Shown: positions 25,331 through 33,952 of the stretch, piece by piece
How positions within the stretch are numbered: the stretch's first letter is position 1
Layout: each line of letters begins with the position of its first letter
Assembly: GCA_947384285.1 (NCBI GenBank)
Contig: CANDGI010000017.1
Span: 1-58,419, forward strand
Length of the DNA stretch: 58,419 nucleotides
Direction: 5' to 3'
Source of the DNA: an uncultured Lachnospiraceae bacterium
GTDB taxonomy: Bacteria > Bacillota > Clostridia > Lachnospirales > Lachnospiraceae
The notes under the pieces: generated by a model
Database searches by the model: none
What the model was told of the DNA's origin: nothing
Seen by the model: the letters and a program-made list of their open reading frames with translations, nothing else
Made by a program: the position numbers and the translations under genes

Positions 25331-26323
25331 TCAACCGCTATTTGGAATTTCTTTTAGTAATTCTGTCATTTCCGTATACAGGCTGTCCGCATTATCCGCT
25401 TTAAAAACAATGGAAATATAAGGAGCTTCCCCTTTTTTGCTGTACAAAGCCAGGCAGGAGCCGGCGCTGCTGGTGGTTCCCGTCTTTCCGCCGATAATCT
25501 GTATCCCTTCCGGCTGCTCCTTTTCCCCGTTCAAAAACTTATTGGTAGTCTTCCATTCTTTTACAGATGCTTCCCCGGAAGAACTGGTGTATTGGCCATT
25601 GTGTTCCTGGGTGCCTATAATCTTTTGAAATTCTTCATTCTGCAGAGCCGCCTGGAAAATAAGATACAAATCGTATACAGTAGTATAATGCTTTTCATCC
25701 TGCAATCCATGGGGATTCACAAAATTTGAATTGGTAGCTCCAATGGATTTTGCTTCCTGATTCATCAATTCTACAAATTTTTCCGTACTTCCAGAGACTG
25801 TATCGGCAATTACATTTGCCGCATCATTGCCGCTGCACAAAATCAAGCCATACAATAACTCTTCTAAGGTTATGGTGTCTCCCACTGCAAGCCCGCAGGT
25901 GGAGGAGCCTGGCTCTAACTGAAGCTCTGCTTCGGTAACCGTTGCAGAATCTGTCAATTTTCCATGCTTCAATGCCACATATGCGGTAAGAATCTTGGTG
26001 GTGCTTGCCGGATATAGCCGTTCATGGACATTTTTCCCAAATATCATCGTGCTTTTATTCAAATCAAACAGCCCGGCCGCCTGAGAAAGAGCATCCGTTA
26101 CATTCTCGCTCAACAAATTCTCATTGCCGGCAACACAGAGATCCTTTGCAAAAAAAGAATGGGAAGTTCCACTGCTTTCAGATGTAAGCCCATAGGCCCT
26201 GGCGCTCTCAGTGATGTCATAGGCGTCTTTTATCTCCACAGGCTCCCCGCATCCCCAAAGCAATGAGAAGGAAAGGATAAGCCCCGCAATTTTTACCGCT
26301 TTTTTTCTATTTATACATTTCAC
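25331..26323 (-). CDS. D-alanyl-D-alanine carboxypeptidase (PBP5/DacF family) lipoprotein
   Basis: Trims the terminal D-Ala of peptidoglycan stem peptides at the outer face of the membrane. 330 aa. Lipoprotein signal: basic N-terminus, hydrophobic helix and lipobox LLWGC (C25). Catalytic motifs: STTK (in RLYPASTTKIL), SGN (CSGNDAAN) and KTG (GGKTGTTSSAG). The C-terminal beta domain of classical PBP5 is absent or very short. Its start overlaps the mgsA end by 17 nt, so it is the last gene of the mre/min operon. The lipid anchor replaces the C-terminal amphipathic helix of PBP5. Confidence 0.93.
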   Translation of the reverse strand: MKCINRKKAVKIAGLILSFSLLWGCGEPVEIKDAYDITESARAYGLTSESSGTSHSFFAKDLCVAGNENLLSENVTDALSQAAGLFDLNKSTMIFGKNVHERLYPASTTKILTAYVALKHGKLTDSATVTEAELQLEPGSSTCGLAVGDTITLEELLYGLILCSGNDAANVIADTVSGSTEKFVELMNQEAKSIGATNSNFVNPHGLQDEKHYTTVYDLYLIFQAALQNEEFQKIIGTQEHNGQYTSSSGEASVKEWKTTNKFLNGEKEQPEGIQIIGGKTGTTSSAGSCLALYSKKGEAPYISIVFKADNADSLYTEMTELLKEIPNSG

Positions 26324-26702
26324 GCCACTCTAAATCTCCTCTGTCTAATGATTTGATCAATAATTCTGCTGTGGCAAGATTTGTTGCCAATGGAATATTA
26401 TGGGTATCGCATAGATGAACCACATTATTCACATCTGGTTCATGGGACTTTGGAGTCAGCGGATCCCGCAAAAAAATAACCAAATCAATCTGGTTATGCT
26501 CAATCTGGGCGCCAAGCTGCTGGGCGCCGCCTAAATGCCCAGCCAGGTATTTGTGGATGGACAGATTGGTCACCTCCTCAATGAGCCGTCCCGTGGTTCC
26601 CGTTGCGAATAATTCATTTTTACATAAAATCCCCCGGTATGCAATACAAAAATTCTGCATTAATTTTTTCTTCGAATCGTGCGCGATCAAACCAATATTC
26701 AT
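26307..26702 (-). CDS. mgsA: Methylglyoxal synthase
   Basis: Converts dihydroxyacetone phosphate to methylglyoxal and phosphate, a bypass of lower glycolysis under phosphate limitation. 131 aa. Motifs: IGLIAHDSKK at the N-terminus, ATGTTGRL (phosphate binding), GGAQQLGA and FLRDPLTPKSHEPDV, with the catalytic Asp in the last. Ribosome site GGAGGG overlaps the rodA stop region. Membership of the shape/division operon next to rodA is usual in Clostridia. Confidence 0.95.
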   Translation of the reverse strand: MNIGLIAHDSKKKLMQNFCIAYRGILCKNELFATGTTGRLIEEVTNLSIHKYLAGHLGGAQQLGAQIEHNQIDLVIFLRDPLTPKSHEPDVNNVVHLCDTHNIPLATNLATAELLIKSLDRGDLEWREMYK

Positions 26703-26703
26703 T

Positions 26704-27828
26704 TTAAAAACCCTCCGTTCTATATTTTAGAGGCTGAAGCCCTACATTCAATACAAGTCCTATCCCAATAAAAAGGCTTACTAACGATGTCAACCCATAG
26801 CTTACAAAAGGCAGGGGCAAACCAGTATTCGGCATTAATCCGGTTACCACACAGATATTAACGAATGTTTGGAATCCTATCCAGACAGCGACGCCGCCGC
26901 AGATCAGCCGTCCAGACAAATCCTTTGCCTTTCTCCCTATCCAAATGCATTCAAACACAATCAGCATCAATAAAATTAAAATCACTGCGCCTCCAACAAA
27001 TCCCAGTTCTTCTCCCGCAACTGCAAAAATAAAATCTGTTTGAGGCTCCGGTATATAATTTCCATTTTTTACGGAAAACGCAGTCTCATTATTCAGCCCC
27101 TTTCCCCATAATTGCCCAGAGCCGATTGCCATAATGGAATTCTGCTGCTGATATGCGTCCGTCGCATATTTTTCCGGCTGCAGCCATGCCATAATACGGC
27201 GCCATTGGTAACCATCTAAAATTTTCTGGTTCGGCTGCAAAATCAAATAGATGAATAACGTTCCAGATGGAATTAACACTGCCAGCACACCTGCTATTAT
27301 TTTATAACTTAATCCGCTTAAAAACAAGAGTGCAATGAAAATAATTGCAACAACAATGCTTGTTGACAAGTCCGGCTGCTCCTCAATCATAAACCAGGGA
27401 ACAAAAATCAAGGCGCCGGAAATCAAAATCATAGGCAGCGTGTTGATTTTCTCATAATATTTTCCAAAAAACCAAGCAAAAAACAGAATCAGCAATACTT
27501 TCGATAACTCAGAAGGCTGGAAACGGAATCCAGCTACATCAATCCAGCGTCCGGCTCCTCCAGCATTATGCCCGAACACATGGAAGGTAATCAGTGACAG
27601 CAGGCCGATGTTAAAAAGATAAATCAGCCAGTTGAAGCGCAGGATAAAGGAATAATCAATCACGGAAACAACCACCATCACAAACAGTCCCAAAAGCAAT
27701 CCAAATACCTGTTTGCTTTGAACGGCTTTCTGTGCGCTTCCAATTACGCTGATTCCAATCATGGTAAGCGCAACTACATAGAAAATTAAACGAAAATTAT
27801 AATTTTTAATCTGATATTGTTTCAACAT
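26704..27828 (-). CDS. rodA: RodA/FtsW-family peptidoglycan glycosyltransferase (SEDS)
   Basis: Polytopic SEDS glycosyltransferase that polymerises lipid II with a class B PBP. 374 aa with about ten membrane helices. Family motifs: FRFQPSELSKVLLILFFA near helix 3, RIMAWLQPEKYATDAYQQQNSIMAIGSGQLWGKG in the large external loop (contains the conserved acidic/Gln region), and PNTGLPLPFVSYGLTSL near the end. RodA rather than FtsW is chosen because of the mreBCD-PBP2 neighbours. Confidence 0.92.
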   Translation of the reverse strand: MLKQYQIKNYNFRLIFYVVALTMIGISVIGSAQKAVQSKQVFGLLLGLFVMVVVSVIDYSFILRFNWLIYLFNIGLLSLITFHVFGHNAGGAGRWIDVAGFRFQPSELSKVLLILFFAWFFGKYYEKINTLPMILISGALIFVPWFMIEEQPDLSTSIVVAIIFIALLFLSGLSYKIIAGVLAVLIPSGTLFIYLILQPNQKILDGYQWRRIMAWLQPEKYATDAYQQQNSIMAIGSGQLWGKGLNNETAFSVKNGNYIPEPQTDFIFAVAGEELGFVGGAVILILLMLIVFECIWIGRKAKDLSGRLICGGVAVWIGFQTFVNICVVTGLMPNTGLPLPFVSYGLTSLVSLFIGIGLVLNVGLQPLKYRTEGF

Positions 27829-27852
27829 AATTTCAATCCCTTACATTAACTT

Positions 27853-28134
27853 CTACCTGGCAGAGCTTGGATGCTTCATATCCTTAATGGGAATATTCGC
27901 ATAGAGTGCGGGTACATTTCCATTATTTCCATCTGACTCGGTCTGGGTAATCTGGATGTCCAGGCCTTCTGCATCAATTTCCATGTATTTCGAAATCACC
28001 TGGATGATGTCATTTTTGATCATTTCCATTACATCCGGAGAACAGTTTGCGCGGTCGGAAACCAGTACTAATTTTAAACGGTCTTTGGCAATATCCCCGG
28101 AGGTTTTCTTTTTAAAAAAATCCATTAAACCCAT
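27853..28134 (-). CDS. minE: Cell division topological specificity factor MinE
   Basis: Stimulates the MinD ATPase and releases MinCD from the membrane. 93 aa, normal length. MGLMDFFKKKTS is the membrane-targeting N-terminus; AKDRLKLVLVSDRANCSPDVMEMIKNDIIQVISKY holds the MinD-binding helix and dimer strand. Starts 12 nt after minD ends. A complete minCDE set means oscillating or MinE-type midcell control rather than the DivIVA/MinJ type of Bacillus. Confidence 0.95.
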   Translation of the reverse strand: MGLMDFFKKKTSGDIAKDRLKLVLVSDRANCSPDVMEMIKNDIIQVISKYMEIDAEGLDIQITQTESDGNNGNVPALYANIPIKDMKHPSSAR

Positions 28135-28146
28135 AACGGTTTCCTC

Positions 28147-28938
28147 CTAATTTTTCTTAAAAATTTCTTTTAGTTTCCCCCATACGCTGGACTTAATTTC
28201 CAAATCCAGAAATGGCACTTCTTCTCCTAATATTCTATGGCAGATATTTGCAAAAGCTTTGCCAGCCAGACAGTCTGTACCTACTAAGGGCTCTCCCTGG
28301 TTGGTGGAAATGACAATCTGTTCATCATCCGGCACGGCTCCGATTAAATCAATGGCAAGAATATCTGTCACATCATTGATATTCATCATATCCCCACGCT
28401 TTACCATATCCATCCGCAGACGGTTCACGATCAATTCTGTCTGCTTCACTTCATTGGCGCAAAGAAGGCCGATGATGCGGTCGGCATCGCGGATGGCTGA
28501 AACCTCAGGCGTAGTTACCACAAGGGCACGGTCTGCGCCCGCAATGGCGTTTTTAAATCCCTGCTCAATGCCAGCGGGGCAGTCTAACAGGATATAATCA
28601 AAATCTTCTCTCAATTCCTCAATCAGCTTCACCATCTGTTCCGGTGATACGGCTGACTTGTCCCTGGTCTGTGCAGAAGGAAGAAGGGAAAGGTTGGGAT
28701 ACCGTTTGTCCTTAATCAACGCCTGCTTCATGCGGCAGTTTCCTTCAATCACATCTACCAGATTGTATACGATGCGGTTTTCAAGCCCCATGACCACATC
28801 CAGGTTGCGAAGTCCGATATCCGTATCGATTAACACGACTTTTTTGTCTAACTGGGCAAGCCCTGTGCCTACATTTGCTGTGGTTGTAGTTTTTCCTACC
28901 CCACCTTTTCCTGATGTTATAACAATTACTTCACTCAT
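28147..28938 (-). CDS. minD: Septum site-determining ATPase MinD
   Basis: Membrane-associated ParA-type ATPase that recruits MinC. 263 aa. Deviant Walker A SGKGGVGKTTT at 9-19, switch I LIDTDIGLRNLD, Walker B-like ILLDCPAGIEQG, and a C-terminal amphipathic helix (LEIKSSVWGKLKEIFKK) for membrane binding. Lies between minC and minE with short gaps. Confidence 0.97.
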   Translation of the reverse strand: MSEVIVITSGKGGVGKTTTTANVGTGLAQLDKKVVLIDTDIGLRNLDVVMGLENRIVYNLVDVIEGNCRMKQALIKDKRYPNLSLLPSAQTRDKSAVSPEQMVKLIEELREDFDYILLDCPAGIEQGFKNAIAGADRALVVTTPEVSAIRDADRIIGLLCANEVKQTELIVNRLRMDMVKRGDMMNINDVTDILAIDLIGAVPDDEQIVISTNQGEPLVGTDCLAGKAFANICHRILGEEVPFLDLEIKSSVWGKLKEIFKKN

Positions 28939-28959
28939 CCTACTACATCCTCCTGCTTT

Positions 28960-29643
28960 TTAAATATTATTCAAAAGACCCTTTGTAATTGGCTCAATAT
29001 AAATATTTCCGTCTTTCACGATTGCCACCTGGGGTTCCACGGTAACCTTCTCTTTTTTGAGACGCCTTTTCGGCGCCGGTGCTTTATCTGCGCTTCTTGC
29101 AATGATTTCCCCGATTTTTATTTGAATGGGATTCATCTCCAAGGCAGCTACAAAGGATTGTTCATTGCCATTCGCCCCCGCATAGGCAGTTCCTTTCAGC
29201 GCCCCAAGCACTACAATGCTTCCTTTGGAAATAATTTTTGCCCCTGGATTCACATCTCCAAGTATGATAATGCTGCTTTCACAATCCAGCACCTGGCCGG
29301 AACGGAGGGTTCCCCGGTAAAATTCCCCGGATCTGCCTGCCTGTTCCTCTTCGAAACGCTCCACCTTCTGGCGCACCAGCTCTTCCCTTAAGGCGTCGTT
29401 ATCCAGGATACAGATAATATTTACAGATGTATTGCTTGTAATGGTATCTACAATCCGAAATTCCTCTTCCTGGGTTAAACGCCGGCCCTCAAAGGAAATG
29501 GCCATCTTGGCATTCTTAAAAAAACCTTCCGATTCCTTGAAGCGTTCCAGAATACAGCCCAGCAATTCTTCAAAGTCCATGGAGCTGTCCAGAATCAGGT
29601 TGATTCCATATTTATTGCTTTTTAACATTACAGGTTTTGACAA
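28960..29643 (-). CDS. minC: Septum site-determining protein MinC (TTG start)
   Basis: FtsZ assembly inhibitor. 227 aa. N-terminal FtsZ-inhibiting domain (about 1-105) and C-terminal beta-helix domain with the repeat GTLRSGQVLDCESSIIILGD, NPGAKIISKGSIVVLGALKGTAYAG, which binds MinD and dimerises. The start is a TTG at 29643 with GGAGGG six nt upstream; there is no ATG until codon 6. Lies 17 nt downstream of the PBP2 gene, so cotranscribed. Confidence 0.93.
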   Translation of the reverse strand: MSKPVMLKSNKYGINLILDSSMDFEELLGCILERFKESEGFFKNAKMAISFEGRRLTQEEEFRIVDTITSNTSVNIICILDNDALREELVRQKVERFEEEQAGRSGEFYRGTLRSGQVLDCESSIIILGDVNPGAKIISKGSIVVLGALKGTAYAGANGNEQSFVAALEMNPIQIKIGEIIARSADKAPAPKRRLKKEKVTVEPQVAIVKDGNIYIEPITKGLLNNI

Positions 29644-29660
29644 ATTTATCCCTCCAAACT

Positions 29661-32549
29661 TTAATCTGTAAATCCGTTGGCAGAGCTTCCAATTTCCTCA
29701 GCCTGTCCATCTAATAAAGTATCTTTCTCTGCAAGTTTAAAATAATATTTTAAGATATTGCCGGATACTTCCGCAGCATTGGCAGAGGTGTATCCATAGG
29801 CAATTCTTGTGGTGATAGCAATCTCAGGATTGTCAAAGGGTGCATAACCGATAAACAACGCATGGTTAGCCCTGGTAGGAATCTGCTGTGCGGTACCGGT
29901 TTTTCCGGCAACCGCAATTGGAAAATCCTTAAAAGACTTATTGTTTTCCGCCACCATGCGCATCCCGTTGTGGATGGAATCCCAGGAAACATTAGATACC
30001 TCTGCAATTTTTCTTATCACCTCCGGCTTGAACTCCCGCACCAAAGTGCCATCCGAAGTGGTTTCTTTGTCCAGAAGCGTAAGCTTATAAATATTCCCGC
30101 TGCTTGCCACTGCCGCCAGATATCTGGCAAGCTGCGTGGTGGTGAAGTTGTGGTTACTCTGCCCAATGGATGCCGTAATGGGATATTCATCTGCAATATG
30201 AGGTTCATTTTCCGGTATCTCTATTCCCGTCTTCTCATCTAACCCAAACAAAGAAGCATATGTCTTTATCGTAGAAATTCCTTTGTTCTCATTGTAAATG
30301 CCGCCGGAGGAGCTCATACGGTACCCAAGCTCATAGAAGAAATAGTTACAGGAATCCCGGATGGCTTCTGAAACATTGATATTGCCATGGGTGCTTCCTG
30401 GATAAATCCAGCATTTGGGAGACGGGTTGATTTCTGTATATTCCCCCTTGGTGGCAATCTGTTCGCTGACGCTGATTGCTCCTTCCGTAAGAGCCGCCGC
30501 TGCCGTCACCGGCTTAAAGGTGGAGCCTGGCGCCGTCTGCTGCTGGGTAGCGTTATTGTACTGGGGAATGGACAAATCACTCTGCAGGCTTGTAAAATAT
30601 TCAGAGTCTACAGAATTTGCCAGCCGGTTTGTGTCATATCCTGGATAGGTAACGCAGGCCAATAATTCCCCTGTCTTAGGATTAATCATAACGCAGCTTG
30701 CGGTACAAGGATCCAGGGCAAGCTGTGCCGGGGTAATCTGGAGGTTCTTGATTTTATCCAGCATAAAATTGTATGCGCTGAGGCTGCCGCTTTGGAGTGC
30801 TGTCAAATCTCCTTCGTTTTCCTGCAGAATCCCCTGCTCAAACAGCATCAGGCAGATCTGGGTGCCGGAAATTAGTTCCTGGTTAATCATATATTTATAG
30901 ATTTTTTTGCTGAATTCCCGGTCTGTTTTCAATCCTCCTGTAATATAAGCGATAAGCGCGTCATATATTTCAGTAGAATCTGAGTACTTGGACTCCGTGT
31001 CAAACTTGGTAATATCAATCCAGTCCATAGAGATTGCCCGGCGCAGGTATTCGCATAAGCTTATGGTATCATTCTTCCACTCCTTATACACCTCGTCTTC
31101 CGTATCCACTTTTTCGGAAAGGAAGATTTCGTTCTTCTGCAGCATGGAAAGAATGTAACTCATGTACATCTGCTGTTCCTTATCCAGTTCTCCGTAAGGG
31201 ATAGGGGAAGCAGAAGAAAACTGCTGCTGCAGCTGGCTGATTACCGCATCCTGTTTTGCCAGAAATGCCTGGTATACCTGCTGCTCCACAGGCTTGGCAT
31301 CCTCCTGGCTCAAATGGTTGATGTCAATAATGTTGTTATTGAGCAGGGCAAAATAAACGTCGTCAATAGGTATCTTAATATCAGAAGCAGAACCAGAGCT
31401 GGTATCATATTCCTTGATATTCTCAATCTGGGCATATATAATCCCGGCAAGCTCCTGCTCTAACATTTGATAGACTGCTTTTTGCAAATCGGCGTCAATG
31501 GCAAGATAAATGTCATTGCCGGAAGAAGCATCCACCTGTTCAATCATCTCGGTAATTCTTCCCACGCTGTCTGCATAAAATTTCTCTGTCCCTTTTGTCC
31601 CCTGCAGTTCCTGGTCCATAACCTGCTCAATGCCGGATTTTCCGATGACGTCGTTCAGCGTATACTGGTCATTTTCCTTGGAAAGTTCATCATATTCCGT
31701 CTGGGAAATCTTGCCGGTGTAGCCAATGATATGGGCAAAATAAGTGCTGTCCACATATTTGCGGACACTGTCTTCCATGATGTCAACGCCCTGCAGTATC
31801 TCTGAATTCTCTTTGACTACGGCAACGGTCTCTTCGCTTACGTTCTGTGCTATGGTAGTTAAGACGTACCTTTGGTAGCTGTTCTGGGAAATCGCATAGC
31901 GCAGAATCATGATTTTGTAAGCTTCCTCTTCAGTATACCGCACCAAGTCCTTTTCTTTTTTGTCTTCGTACTTCTGGCCTTCCACGTAAATATCAAAATT
32001 ATCCTGCAGATATGCCATAACCTGCTCCGGCGTTGCAGCGCCTTCGTTGTATCCTAATTTTTTATTGTACTTTAACTCGTCAATCTTTGAACGGCCGTAG
32101 ACATCTGCAAGAAAACGTTTCAATGCCTTACCGGACACGTTGAAATCATAGATTCCCGCGTCATTTTTCTGAATTCCGAAGGTGTTGGTAATGGTATCCC
32201 CTTTTTCCTCAATCATGTGGATCACCGTGTTGAGCTCTTCGTTCATCATCTTATTTTTTTCCGAGGTACTGCTGTAAATACCGTTGTCTTCTATGGTAAC
32301 AGAATAGGAAAGCTCACTGTAGGCCAAAAGCTTGCCGTTGCGGTCATAAATGCTGCCTCTTGTTCCAGATGTTACGCGTTCCTTCTGGATACGGAGGGTA
32401 TAATTATCCATATACTCTTTTCCATTGATAATCTGCAGCACAAAAATACGTTGTATTAATATTCCAAAGAGAATGAGCATTGCAACGCTAAGCACAAACA
32501 ATCTGGAACCGATCAGTTTTTTTATGAAATTTTTGATGAACTCAAACAA
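29661..32549 (-). CDS. Class B penicillin-binding protein 2 (elongation transpeptidase), long form
   Basis: Transpeptidase partner of RodA in the elongasome. About 962 aa, much longer than the roughly 630 aa of Escherichia coli PBP2. One N-terminal membrane helix (LFVLSVAMLILFGILIQRIF), a dimerisation/pedestal domain, and a transpeptidase domain with STFK (APGSTFKPVT), SCN (DSCNYFFYEL) and KTG (GKTGTAQQIP). The extra length lies before the catalytic site (about 330-620) and is helical, Gln/Asp/Glu-rich and without Cys. Start uncertain: TTG 32549 gives MFEFIKNF but is 11 nt from AGGAG; GTG 32561 or TTG 32573 would add 4 or 8 residues. Overlaps mreD. Confidence 0.92.
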   Translation of the reverse strand: MFEFIKNFIKKLIGSRLFVLSVAMLILFGILIQRIFVLQIINGKEYMDNYTLRIQKERVTSGTRGSIYDRNGKLLAYSELSYSVTIEDNGIYSSTSEKNKMMNEELNTVIHMIEEKGDTITNTFGIQKNDAGIYDFNVSGKALKRFLADVYGRSKIDELKYNKKLGYNEGAATPEQVMAYLQDNFDIYVEGQKYEDKKEKDLVRYTEEEAYKIMILRYAISQNSYQRYVLTTIAQNVSEETVAVVKENSEILQGVDIMEDSVRKYVDSTYFAHIIGYTGKISQTEYDELSKENDQYTLNDVIGKSGIEQVMDQELQGTKGTEKFYADSVGRITEMIEQVDASSGNDIYLAIDADLQKAVYQMLEQELAGIIYAQIENIKEYDTSSGSASDIKIPIDDVYFALLNNNIIDINHLSQEDAKPVEQQVYQAFLAKQDAVISQLQQQFSSASPIPYGELDKEQQMYMSYILSMLQKNEIFLSEKVDTEDEVYKEWKNDTISLCEYLRRAISMDWIDITKFDTESKYSDSTEIYDALIAYITGGLKTDREFSKKIYKYMINQELISGTQICLMLFEQGILQENEGDLTALQSGSLSAYNFMLDKIKNLQITPAQLALDPCTASCVMINPKTGELLACVTYPGYDTNRLANSVDSEYFTSLQSDLSIPQYNNATQQQTAPGSTFKPVTAAAALTEGAISVSEQIATKGEYTEINPSPKCWIYPGSTHGNINVSEAIRDSCNYFFYELGYRMSSSGGIYNENKGISTIKTYASLFGLDEKTGIEIPENEPHIADEYPITASIGQSNHNFTTTQLARYLAAVASSGNIYKLTLLDKETTSDGTLVREFKPEVIRKIAEVSNVSWDSIHNGMRMVAENNKSFKDFPIAVAGKTGTAQQIPTRANHALFIGYAPFDNPEIAITTRIAYGYTSANAAEVSGNILKYYFKLAEKDTLLDGQAEEIGSSANGFTD

Positions 32550-33066
32550 ATTTACCAGCACTCCTTCGTTCAACTGCTTCCAGTTTCTGATTGATCCTCA
32601 AAATAATGAAATAGAGGATAATTGTCACAAGTATGGTATACACCAGTTCCGGCAGCATAATGTGCAGCAGATAATAATTGAACCGGAATTTTCCTCTTAA
32701 GAAAAACAGAAACAAATATACCATGATATTGCAGGAAAAATCACTCAATGCAATCAGTATCAGCGGAAGCTTGATATCATCTGGAAAAAACATTTTGCGG
32801 AAAAATCCATTGACATATCCGATATAGGCATAAATCAGGGCATAAAATCCGATGACGCTGCCGAAAAAAATATCCAAAAGCAAGCCGCAGAAAAACCCAA
32901 TCCACATTCCTTCCTTCCTCCCCCGCATAAAGCCGAAGGAAGAAGTGACTGCCACCAGAAGGTTGGGAGAGATGGAAGCAAAGGACAAGGCCTGGAACAA
33001 TGTGGTCTGCAGCAGGAAACATATAGCTATAATCAAAAATACACACAGCTTGCGCCTCAGCTTCAT
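32542..33066 (-). CDS. mreD: Rod shape-determining protein MreD
   Basis: Integral membrane component of the elongasome. 174 aa with five or six membrane helices; FIIAICFLLQTTLF and GMWIGFFCGLLLDIFFGSVIGFYALIYAYIGYVNG match the family, the GLLLDIFFGS segment being most typical. Overlaps mreC by 4 nt (ATGA) and the PBP2 gene by 8 nt, so the three are translationally coupled. Confidence 0.93.
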   Translation of the reverse strand: MKLRRKLCVFLIIAICFLLQTTLFQALSFASISPNLLVAVTSSFGFMRGRKEGMWIGFFCGLLLDIFFGSVIGFYALIYAYIGYVNGFFRKMFFPDDIKLPLILIALSDFSCNIMVYLFLFFLRGKFRFNYYLLHIMLPELVYTILVTIILYFIILRINQKLEAVERRSAGKFV

Positions 33067-33938
33067 TCCTGCTCCTCCTGCTCTTTCCCGATATTTTTCT
33101 TATCCAGTATCACCAGCACTTCCTGCAGATGCTGGAAATCCACTGCCGGCGTAATCGTGCCAGAATAAGTCAGATTATTGGAATCCCGTTCAATGGTACT
33201 GACATAACCGATTAAAATACCCTCCAGGTACTTATCGCTGATATGGGAAGTAACCATCTGTTCTCCTGCAGCCACTGCATCATCCTCGCATTTTAAGTCG
33301 GTAAATTCAATGACCTGATGCTCATTCATGGCAGCCAGGTTCCCGCTGATAATGCACCGGTCTGCCGTAGACAAGGACATGCCGCTGACATTGCTGGCAT
33401 CATCAATAATGGTGCGTACCTTGGCATAGTTGGGTCCTGTATCAATGACAATCCCTACCAGGCCGCTTCCAGCAATCACATTCATGTCCTTTTCAATTCC
33501 ATCCTTGGTTCCCTTATCAATCAGGAAGGTGTTAAACCAGTTTCCGCTGTCACTGGAAACCACTCTTGCTGCTACCTTTTCATAACTGGGATATTTCTGG
33601 TCAAGCTCCATCAGCTCCCGCAGGTTATCCAGTTCATACTGCTCCAGCTTAATATTGCTTAATTCCTGGGTCAGCCTGTCCACTTCCGCCTGGAGCTCCC
33701 TGTTTTCCGCCATCACATCCCGCAAAGATTTCAAGTCGTCCGCCCTGGACAAAAACCAGGTTCCAATCGTGTTGATTCCTTTCTGCATAGGCACAAACAC
33801 GTATCCGGCAACCGTATTCAATGGCCCGCCTGATAAATTCAGTGTAAAACTTACAAACATGACAATCATGCAGAAACCTGTCAATATCAGAAGAGTATAT
33901 TTGGTTGGTATGGAATGTTTTGTTGATTTACGTTTCAT
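33063..33938 (-). CDS. mreC: Rod shape-determining protein MreC
   Basis: Extracytoplasmic scaffold that activates PBP2-RodA. 291 aa. Basic N-terminus, membrane helix (about 14-36), coiled coil (about 70-105, ENRELQAEVDRLTQELSNIKLEQYELDNLREL), then paired beta-barrel domains with ARVVSSDSGNWFNTFLIDKG and GSGLVGIVIDTGPNYAKVRTIIDDASNVS, the MreC signatures. The last 15 residues are Glu/Gln/Lys-rich. Follows the mreB-like gene by 14 nt. Confidence 0.95.
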   Translation of the reverse strand: MKRKSTKHSIPTKYTLLILTGFCMIVMFVSFTLNLSGGPLNTVAGYVFVPMQKGINTIGTWFLSRADDLKSLRDVMAENRELQAEVDRLTQELSNIKLEQYELDNLRELMELDQKYPSYEKVAARVVSSDSGNWFNTFLIDKGTKDGIEKDMNVIAGSGLVGIVIDTGPNYAKVRTIIDDASNVSGMSLSTADRCIISGNLAAMNEHQVIEFTDLKCEDDAVAAGEQMVTSHISDKYLEGILIGYVSTIERDSNNLTYSGTITPAVDFQHLQEVLVILDKKNIGKEQEEQE

Positions 33939-33952
33939 AAATGATTACACCT

